From Clostridia bacterium (lineage in GTDB: Bacteria > Bacillota > Clostridia > Oscillospirales > CAG-272), in assembly GCA_017556845.1 (NCBI GenBank), contig JAFYMA010000066.1, positions 1-9,938 of the forward strand: 9,938 nucleotides of DNA. The letters run 5' to 3'. The translations under genes and the position numbers were made by a program. The notes under the pieces were generated by a model. The model did no database searches. It was not told the DNA's origin and saw only the letters and a program-made list of their open reading frames with translations. This document shows positions 6,153 through 9,938 of this stretch, piece after piece (the stretch's first letter is position 1; every line of letters starts with the position of its first letter).

Positions 6153-7459
6153 AACGCCCTTGTAATGTTGAAAAGCTGTGCGTTTGTGGAGTTTGATGTC
6201 CATATCTGAACGTTTGTCATATTTTCTGTTCCTGCTGCTGCTATATCCAAAACAAAGTTTTCAGACAGTGCAGAACAGAATGTGTATTTGCCGTTAGTTT
6301 CATAGATGAACCAACGCTGAGCAGCAGAGTTGTTTCTGGGGGCGATATAAACGTTTGTGCCGTTTGCTGCACCGCCCTGAACTGTAAGAACATAGTTCGT
6401 TGCGTTGTTGTTTACGATAATGTAGCTTCCGTCGGACTGACGCTCAAAACGCCATACCTGGTCAGAGTTCTGAGAAGGGGAGTAGATTATTACGTTAGTG
6501 CCGGAAACTGCAATGTTCTTGGAAACGTAAGAAAGCGAGATGCTTGCATTGAAGTGTGTACCAAGGTTAGCAGGCTTCTTTACGGGTTCTTCGGGTTCAG
6601 CGGGTACATCCGGTACTTCGGGTTCAACAGCAGGAGGTGTTGTAGGTTCTTCGGGCTTTGTATTGTCTTCGGATACGTTAACGGTCGTGATCTTGAACTG
6701 CTGGAGCGCCGCGCTTGTAAATGTGCTCATATATACGTTTGCACCTGCGGAAGAGCTTGCAGCTGTAAGAACGCACGTAGTGCCGCACTTTGCACGCAAT
6801 GTGTAAGAACCGTTCTGGTTTTGGAAGATGAACCAACGCTGTGCGTTTGTATCGTTGCTTGCATAAATGTCAACATTTGCACCTGATGCACGGGAAGCTG
6901 CGTAAACGTCAAGAACCTTGCCCGTTGCGTTGTTCGTGATCTTGTAGCTTCCGTCGCTCTGACGTGTAAGCAACCATGTCTGCTTTGCGTTATCGGGGTT
7001 TGCCGTAACTACGTTGTCACCGCTTGCGGTGATGTTCTTGTTGCCGGAAACCGTGCTGATAACAACGTTGATGTTTGTGCCGAGGTCAACAACGGCAGCT
7101 GTAACACGGGGCTCGTTCACACCGTTGCTTACAAAGTGGTTCATTGCGGCTTCACGGTTAGAGCCGAATGCTGCTTTAAGGTCGCCGTTCTTGGTAAGAT
7201 AGTAATCAGTGCTGAAAATAGGGCTTGCCTGGCGGCCTTCCTTGACGCCGTAGTTTACAAAGTGATTGTAAAGCTGTGATTCGTTCGTGCCGAATGCGGC
7301 TTTCAGATCTGCATATCTGTTGGCGTAATACGTGGCGTTAAAAACAACCGATTTAACGCTTGAAGAAATTGAAGCTGCTGCCATGGACTGCAACGGCAAT
7401 ATTGCAGAAACCATGAGGATCGCCAAAAACAGTGAAGTCAGTTTTGTGATTTTTTTCAT
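6140..7459 (-). CDS. Secreted protein with N-terminal repeats and two ricin-type beta-trefoil lectin domains
   Basis: The 439-residue reading frame starts at an ATG with AAGGAG 5 bases upstream. Residues 1-28 form a signal peptide (MKKITKLTSLFLAILMVSAI, cleavage near AAA). Residues about 40-118 hold two copies of a short repeat of the form YY..N.DLKAAFG.N....NHFV..GV, with DLKAAFG at 51 and 93. Ricin-type (RICIN) domains follow at about 128-258 and 302-433, each with Q-x-W-type motifs (QTW 160, QRW 207; QVW 334, QRW 381). Between them is a Pro/Glu-rich linker (about 268-296). The lectin domains are duplicated with an exact 174-residue period. They probably bind carbohydrate at the cell surface or outside. 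The frame ends in an unrelated tail (RALCLQ) at a TGA inside the start of the EEP domain, suggesting a frameshift near 6143-6163. Confidence 0.87.
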   Translation of the reverse strand: MKKITKLTSLFLAILMVSAILPLQSMAAASISSSVKSVVFNATYYANRYADLKAAFGTNESQLYNHFVNYGVKEGRQASPIFSTDYYLTKNGDLKAAFGSNREAAMNHFVSNGVNEPRVTAAVVDLGTNINVVISTVSGNKNITASGDNVVTANPDNAKQTWLLTRQSDGSYKITNNATGKVLDVYAASRASGANVDIYASNDTNAQRWFIFQNQNGSYTLRAKCGTTCVLTAASSSAGANVYMSTFTSAALQQFKITTVNVSEDNTKPEEPTTPPAVEPEVPDVPAEPEEPVKKPANLGTHFNASISLSYVSKNIAVSGTNVIIYSPSQNSDQVWRFERQSDGSYIIVNNNATNYVLTVQGGAANGTNVYIAPRNNSAAQRWFIYETNGKYTFCSALSENFVLDIAAAGTENMTNVQIWTSNSTNAQLFNITRALCLQ

Positions 7460-7495
7460 AGTAACTCCTTATTTAAATTTTTTTGATACATTATT

Positions 7496-7524
7496 ATTTT
7501 ACAATTTTATTGCGGTTTTGTCAA
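7496..7524 (-). promoter_or_regulatory. Sigma-A promoter for the lectin/EEP locus
   Basis: On the minus strand, TTGACA (7524-7519), a 17-base spacer, then TAAAAT (7501-7496). The expected transcript start is about 30 bases upstream of the ATG at 7459. Confidence 0.8.
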
Positions 7525-7739
7525 GCGAAAATATAATGATATACAAACTTTACATTCTATTAACAATCTGTGACGAATGTATATGTTCTTTTTTGCCCAA
7601 AAACAAAGAAAAGCTTTTGTTTTAAAGAAATATTGTATTGTTTATGTTGACGGGTAGGCTTGATAATATTTAAAAATCGTAAAAAATGAAGATGTATACA
7701 CATAACGAAATCGGGTGCACCTAAGACACCTGACCATAT

Positions 7740-7910
7740 TTATATATCACTTAATGCACTTTTGTTTAACGATCCATTTAACGATCCATTGCATAAAATG
7801 CGTTTAGCATCGTTATCAAATTCAATGCTTTGACGGTGGCTTGTGATAATCAAGGCAACGGTCGTTTTATAGTACAAATGTTTACTAACGTCGATAGTAA
7901 ATTTCTTCAT
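7740..7910 (-). CDS. Small ORF of uncertain reality, 56 aa
   Basis: An uninterrupted minus-strand frame from the ATG at 7910 to a TAA at 7740 encodes 56 residues, beginning MKKFTIDVSKHLYYKTTVAL and ending in a twice-repeated Gly-Ser-Leu-Asn unit. I recognise no family. In favour: it is open in a stop-rich AT region, its tandem repeat keeps the frame, and it starts 35 bases from a divergent regulator remnant. Against: there is no clear ribosome binding site before the ATG, and its size is near what chance allows. It may be a gene fragment or noise. Confidence 0.25.
   Translation of the reverse strand: MKKFTIDVSKHLYYKTTVALIITSHRQSIEFDNDAKRILCNGSLNGSLNKSALSDI
7765..7788. repeat. Perfect 12-bp tandem duplication
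   Basis: TTTAACGATCCA occurs twice in direct succession (7765-7776 and 7777-7788). On the minus strand it encodes a repeated four-residue unit within the small 56-codon frame. A partial inverted copy (ATCGTT) follows at about 7808-7813. Confidence 0.85.
7881..7901. promoter_or_regulatory. Operator-like inverted repeat
   Basis: TTTACTA (7881-7887) and TAGTAAA (7895-7901) form a perfect 7-bp inverted repeat around a 7-base centre. It lies 45 bases before the start of the XRE regulator remnant, and within the first codons of the divergent small ORF. A dyad of this size near an XRE gene is typical of an autorepression site; this role is inference. Confidence 0.35.
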
Positions 7911-7945
7911 TCGATACAATAAAAAACGAAATTAAGGTGTTTTGG

Positions 7946-8083
7946 ATGATGGATATGAAATATGTCAAGCGTATACGTGATTTAAGGGAAGCACGATCTG
8001 ACACAGCAGCAGATCGCAGATGTTCTCAATACCTCGCAAACTATGTATGCAAGGTGCGAAAGAGGGGCAAACGAAATATATAA
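7946..8083 (+). pseudogene. Degraded XRE (Cro/C1-type) helix-turn-helix regulator
   Basis: From the ATG at 7946 (AAGGTG six bases upstream) the first frame reads MMDMKYVKRIRDLREA, the typical start of an XRE regulator. After about 7990 the homology continues in another frame from 7995: DLTQQQIADVLNTSQTMYA, then RCERGANEI, ending near 8078. That is the HTH core: helix 2, recognition helix, then the usual ARYERG with Tyr changed to Cys. Only four bases lie between the two halves where an intact gene would need a multiple of three, so one or two bases were lost or gained. In the first frame the product stops at 8083 after 45 residues. The sequence normally following NEI (a dimerisation tail) is absent. 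It is thus both frameshifted and truncated. An assembly error could explain the shift but not the missing end. Confidence 0.75.
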
Positions 8084-8142
8084 AACCGGTTTGCAATTTG
8101 TAAATTTTATGTTAACCGGTGCATTTGATTTGATATTATATA

Positions 8143-8171
8143 TTGACAAAAACATATATGTGTGGTATAAT
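8143..8171 (+). promoter_or_regulatory. Strong extended -10 promoter for rpsF-ssb-rpsR
   Basis: TTGACA (8143-8148), a 17-base spacer, then TATAAT (8166-8171), preceded by TGG at 8163-8165, giving an extended -10 (TGGTATAAT). Every element is consensus, as expected for a ribosomal protein operon. Predicted transcript start is near 8178. Confidence 0.92.
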
Positions 8172-8177
8172 GCCCAT

Positions 8178-8252
8178 TCAGAGATACTGCAAAGTTTCTC
8201 CTTGCCGCAGACGCGATCTGCGGACATATGTCCATAAGGAGGTGTAAAGAAT
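8178..8252 (+). promoter_or_regulatory. Structured 5' leader, candidate S6:S18 autoregulatory element
   Basis: The ~75-base leader of rpsF contains a hairpin CCGCAGA/TCTGCGG (8205-8211 with 8217-8223, 5-base loop) carrying CCG at its foot. CTCCTT (8198-8203) is exactly complementary to the AAGGAG (8236-8241) of the rpsF ribosome binding site and would enclose that hairpin and hide the site. A second palindrome GGACATATGTCC (8222-8233) overlaps the hairpin's end and competes with it. Known rpsF leaders in many bacteria bind the S6:S18 complex through a CCG-containing structure, so feedback on translation is likely. The fold was read by eye. Confidence 0.6.
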
Positions 8253-8543
8253 ATGGAAAAAATTGTACACGATTACGAAACCATGTTCATTGTTGACGCT
8301 ACACTCGAAGAGGATGCTGTAAGAGCAATAGCTGATAAGTTCAAGGCTCTTATCGAAGCAAACGGCGAAATAGCTGAGTACAGTGAATGGGGCAAGCGCA
8401 GACTTGCTTATCCTATCAATGACGTGAACGATGGCTTCTATGTACTTGTTAACTACAAGGCAGAGGCTGCATTCGTTGCTGAATTGGATCGTAACTTCAA
8501 CATCACAGACGGTATTCTCCGTTCTATGACGATCAAAGCGTAA
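8253..8543 (+). CDS. rpsF: 30S ribosomal protein S6
   Basis: The 96-residue protein is full length for bacterial S6, which binds 16S rRNA in the platform together with S18. It shows YETMFIVDATLEE at 8-20, the conserved EWGKRRLAYPI at 45-55, GFYVLVNYKA at 61-70, and ELDRNFNITDGILRSM at 77-92. The ribosome binding site AAGGAGG lies 10 bases before the ATG. It is first in an operon with ssb and rpsR, the standard bacterial order. Expression is probably feedback-controlled through the leader. Confidence 0.97.
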   Translation: MEKIVHDYETMFIVDATLEEDAVRAIADKFKALIEANGEIAEYSEWGKRRLAYPINDVNDGFYVLVNYKAEAAFVAELDRNFNITDGILRSMTIKA

Positions 8544-8552
8544 GGAGTAGTT

Positions 8553-9011
8553 ATGGCTAACTTTAACTTAAACAAAGTTATAATCGCCGGACGCTTAACG
8601 GCTGATCCCGAGCTTAAGCAAACACCCAACGGTGTTTCCGTAACCTCGTTTACGGTGGCGGTAAACCGTCGCTTTGCAAAGCCGGGTGAGACCAACTCTG
8701 CGGATTTTCTGCCCGTTGTCGCATGGCGTCAGCAGGCTGAATTCATCACCAAGTATTTCAGAAAAGGTTCTTCTATCTGTGTTGTAGGCTCTCTTCAGTC
8801 CCGCACATGGAACGATAACCAGGGAAATAAGCGTTATGCTTACGAGGTAGTGGTTGATGAAGCAAGCTTCGTTGATTCCAAAACTGACAATGCGCGTGTA
8901 CCTACCGCAGCCGAATTTGGTGAGGCGCCACCTATGCCCTCATACAGTTCACAACCGTCAGAGCCTGTAAACTTCGAGGAGTTGCAGGACGATGACGATC
9001 TGCCTTTCTGA
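8553..9011 (+). CDS. ssb: Single-stranded DNA-binding protein
   Basis: The 152-residue protein has an N-terminal OB fold (about 1-108: NKVIIAGRLTADPELKQTPN, then SFTVAVNRRF, DFLPVVAWRQQAE, ITKYFRKGS, and VVGSLQSRTW). A short flexible linker follows, and the acidic tip DDDDLPF (146-152) recruits replication and repair partners. The aromatic residues Trp58 and Trp86 lie in the usual ssDNA-contact regions. It forms tetramers at forks in this family. Its ribosome binding site AAGGAG (8542-8547) overlaps the rpsF stop codon, with the ATG 5 bases on, so translation is probably coupled to rpsF. Confidence 0.97.
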   Translation: MANFNLNKVIIAGRLTADPELKQTPNGVSVTSFTVAVNRRFAKPGETNSADFLPVVAWRQQAEFITKYFRKGSSICVVGSLQSRTWNDNQGNKRYAYEVVVDEASFVDSKTDNARVPTAAEFGEAPPMPSYSSQPSEPVNFEELQDDDDLPF

Positions 9012-9044
9012 TAAAGGCGGCAAAATAATACGGAGGATATAAAA

Positions 9045-9293
9045 ATGGATAGAGAAAGAAATTTTGATAAGCCCTTCCGCAATAAGAAGAAGAAAAAGGT
9101 TTGCCAGTTCTGTGCGGAAAAAGCTGAAAAAATTGATTACAAGGATACCGTAAAGCTTAAGAAGTGTCTCAGTGAGCGCTCCAAGATTCTTCCCAGAAGA
9201 ATCACAGGCACATGCGCAAAGCACCAGAGAGAGCTTACGGAAGCTGTTAAGCGTGCGCGCCAGATGGCTCTTATCCCTTACATCAGCGACTAA
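9045..9293 (+). CDS. rpsR: 30S ribosomal protein S18, zinc-ribbon (C+) form
   Basis: The 82-residue protein is full length for S18 and carries the hallmark block ILPRRITGTCAKHQRELTEA (48-67), followed by VKRARQMALIPY (68-79). The N-terminus is Lys-rich (NKKKKKV). Cys20-x-x-Cys23 together with Cys57-x-x-His60 suggests the zinc-binding C+ form rather than the cysteine-free type seen in B. subtilis. It pairs with S6 on the 30S platform. GGAGG (9032-9036) is 8 bases before the ATG. It is last in the operon and followed directly by a terminator. Confidence 0.97.
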   Translation: MDRERNFDKPFRNKKKKKVCQFCAEKAEKIDYKDTVKLKKCLSERSKILPRRITGTCAKHQRELTEAVKRARQMALIPYISD

Positions 9294-9302
9294 AAGTGTA
9301 TA

Positions 9303-9344
9303 AAACATCCCGATACGCAAAGCGTGTCGGGATGTTTGCTTTTT
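9303..9344 (+). terminator. Rho-independent terminator of rpsF-ssb-rpsR
   Basis: A 16-bp stem (9303-9318 with 9322-9337, one G-U pair) with an AAA loop, then GC and a T5 run at 9340-9344. It lies 9 bases after the rpsR stop and ends the operon. Confidence 0.92.
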
Positions 9345-9425
9345 ATGCCGATCAAACTTTGCCGAACGTAAATGACGGATATTTCATAATTTAATTCAAA
9401 ACAAATGCGGACCGCACTTGTAAAA

Positions 9426-9484
9426 ACCAAAACGCCCAATAGAGCATATAATTATGTAAGCAGGCTTATGTTTTGGTGTTTTTT
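9426..9484 (+). terminator. Terminator-like hairpin with T6 tail upstream of pckG
   Basis: ACCAAAAC (9426-9433) pairs with GTTTTGGT (9470-9477), with a further GCC/GGC pairing inside a large loop, followed by G and a T6 run (9479-9484). It could be a second terminator for the ribosomal operon or part of an attenuator; the large loop makes it weaker than the other terminators here. Confidence 0.35.
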
Positions 9485-9559
9485 CCCTTGTTGTGAATGA
9501 ATTTTTACAAATATATCATATTGTATAAATAATAATATGCAATAATGGATATGTAAATT

Positions 9560-9617
9560 TTGCAAAAACCGATGTTTGGATTTGCACTATGCGCAAAAGG
9601 TTGGTTTTTGGGTGCAA
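9560..9617 (+). promoter_or_regulatory. Possible structured leader of pckG
   Basis: TTGC (9560-9563) with GCAA (9614-9617), AAAAACC (9564-9570) with GGTTTTT (9603-9609), and an inner TTTGC (9581-9585) with GCAAA (9593-9597) can form a nested hairpin with a GGGT bulge. It ends about 30 bases before the pckG ribosome binding site. A regulatory role is inference. Confidence 0.3.
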
Positions 9618-9660
9618 GATTTCAAAAACGTATATTCATTTCTTGAAAAGGAGTTTTGAT

Positions 9661-9938
9661 ATGGCAAACAAGTATGTACAAAAGTTTGTTGACGATGCAG
9701 CAGCTCTTTGCTCACCTGATAAGATAGTATGGATCACAGGTGAAGAGGATCAGCTGCAGGCACTTCGCCGCGAAGCGTGCGAAACGGGCGAAATGGAGCT
9801 TTTAAATCACGAGGTACTTCCTCGCTGCTATCTGCACAGAACTGCTCCCAATGACGTTGCACGTGTTGAGCACCGCACACTTATCTGCACAAGCAAAAAA
9901 GAGGATGCGGGTAACATTAACAACTGGATGGATCCCCA
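9661..9938 (+). CDS. pckG: Phosphoenolpyruvate carboxykinase (GTP), N-terminal part
   Basis: The first 92 codons are present; the gene runs off the right edge (the full enzyme is about 600 residues). It interconverts oxaloacetate and PEP with GTP/GDP in the cytoplasm; in fermentative gut Clostridia it often runs towards oxaloacetate. The visible sequence is the GTP-type N-terminus: SPDKIVWITGEEDQ (18-31), the NDVARVEHRTLICT block (64-77) with Arg68 at the substrate-binding position, and EDAGNINNWMDP (81-92), which corresponds to the DAGPTNNW block of the family. The ATP-type enzyme lacks these. AAGGAG (9648-9653) is 7 bases before the ATG. The nucleotide-binding kinase loops are beyond the window, so assignment rests on the N-terminus. 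Confidence 0.88.
   Translation, partial: MANKYVQKFVDDAAALCSPDKIVWITGEEDQLQALRREACETGEMELLNHEVLPRCYLHRTAPNDVARVEHRTLICTSKKEDAGNINNWMDP

Larger units (their letters stand above)
7525..8142. other. Gene-poor AT-rich stretch with degenerate sequence
   Basis: Beyond the XRE remnant, the small minus-strand ORF, the 12-bp tandem repeat and the palindrome listed separately, I see no intact gene, RNA gene or insertion sequence end. An A/T-only hairpin (7600-7607 with 7616-7623) and a GGTGCACC palindrome (7714-7721) are present but carry no clear function. The stretch looks like a decayed accessory insertion between two sets of core genes. Confidence 0.5.
9345..9660. other. Intergenic region before pckG with possible RNA structure
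   Basis: No ORF of note. It holds a terminator-like hairpin (9426-9484) and a nested leader hairpin (9560-9617), listed separately. A weak promoter candidate is TTGTGA (9491-9496), 17 bases, TATCAT (9514-9519), just after the first hairpin; this would give a long pckG leader of about 135 bases. A short palindrome TGCGGACCGCA lies near 9405-9416. No known riboswitch consensus was recognised. Confidence 0.4.

Noticed and set aside
7600..7623. A/T-only inverted repeat as a terminator
   Set aside because: Stem has almost no GC pairs and no plus-strand gene ends upstream; typical of AT-rich background.
8084..8237. Continuation of the second XRE frame to 8237
   Set aside because: After NEI the sequence no longer resembles an XRE regulator and runs through the rpsF promoter and leader; not coding.
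8958..9320. 120-codon minus-strand frame over rpsR
   Set aside because: Overlaps rpsR and the operon terminator and has no homology features; shadow frame.
9400..9420. AAGTGCGGT on the minus strand, like the Pasteurellaceae DNA uptake word
   Set aside because: Single occurrence in a Firmicute-like sequence, explained by the short TGCGGACCGCA palindrome; coincidence.
1..9938. CRISPR array, tRNA, rRNA or intact insertion sequence
   Set aside because: No regularly spaced direct repeats, no cloverleaf-like segments and no transposase frames were seen on reading both strands.

Overview
The window looks like a chromosomal segment from a gut-type Firmicute (Clostridia, probably Oscillospiraceae/Ruminococcus or the Eubacterium siraeum group). 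The reasons are moderate GC with AT-rich intergenic stretches, strong AAGGAG-type ribosome binding sites, textbook TTGACA-17-TATAAT promoters, hairpin-plus-T-run terminators, a clostridial-type hexameric glutamate dehydrogenase, an rpsF-ssb-rpsR operon followed by a GTP-type PEP carboxykinase, and secreted proteins with Ig-like and ricin-type lectin domains. The genus is inference.

Left part (1-3652). A secreted Ig-like-domain protein on the minus strand runs off the left edge; it is partial. It is transcribed divergently from a 579-residue serine beta-lactamase-like hydrolase, and the two near-consensus promoters sit back to back in the 160-bp gap. Next is a 190-residue RpiB/LacA/LacB-fold sugar-phosphate isomerase homologue with its own promoter and a strong hairpin after it. 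Its catalytic cysteine is kept, but the usual histidines are not.

Middle (3653-7524). gdhA (450 aa) has its own promoter and a terminator. It converges on a minus-strand locus encoding a signal peptide, two short N-terminal repeats, two tandem ricin-type lectin domains (duplicated with an exact 174-codon period) and an endonuclease/exonuclease/phosphatase (EEP) domain. The EEP domain lies in the -1 frame relative to the lectin part, so the locus is either a one-base frameshift of a single ~681-residue secreted protein or a pair of overlapping ATGA-coupled genes. A 42-bp perfect palindrome acts as a probable bidirectional terminator between gdhA and this locus.

Gene-poor stretch (7525-8142). 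It holds a frameshifted and truncated XRE-type helix-turn-helix regulator remnant, a divergent 56-codon ORF of uncertain reality containing an in-frame 12-bp tandem repeat, and an operator-like palindrome near the start of both.

Right part (8143-9938). A very strong promoter drives rpsF-ssb-rpsR. The leader has a CCG-containing hairpin and an anti-Shine-Dalgarno segment that together resemble an S6:S18 autoregulatory element. The operon ends at a strong terminator. A ~315-bp intergenic region with possible RNA structure leads into the first 92 codons of a GTP-dependent PEP carboxykinase, cut by the right edge.

Most genes are monocistronic with their own promoters. gdhA (ammonia assimilation) and pckG (PEP/oxaloacetate exchange) are central metabolism, rpsF-ssb-rpsR is a housekeeping operon, and the Ig-like and lectin-EEP proteins are extracellular. 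I found no CRISPR array, tRNA, rRNA or intact insertion sequence.
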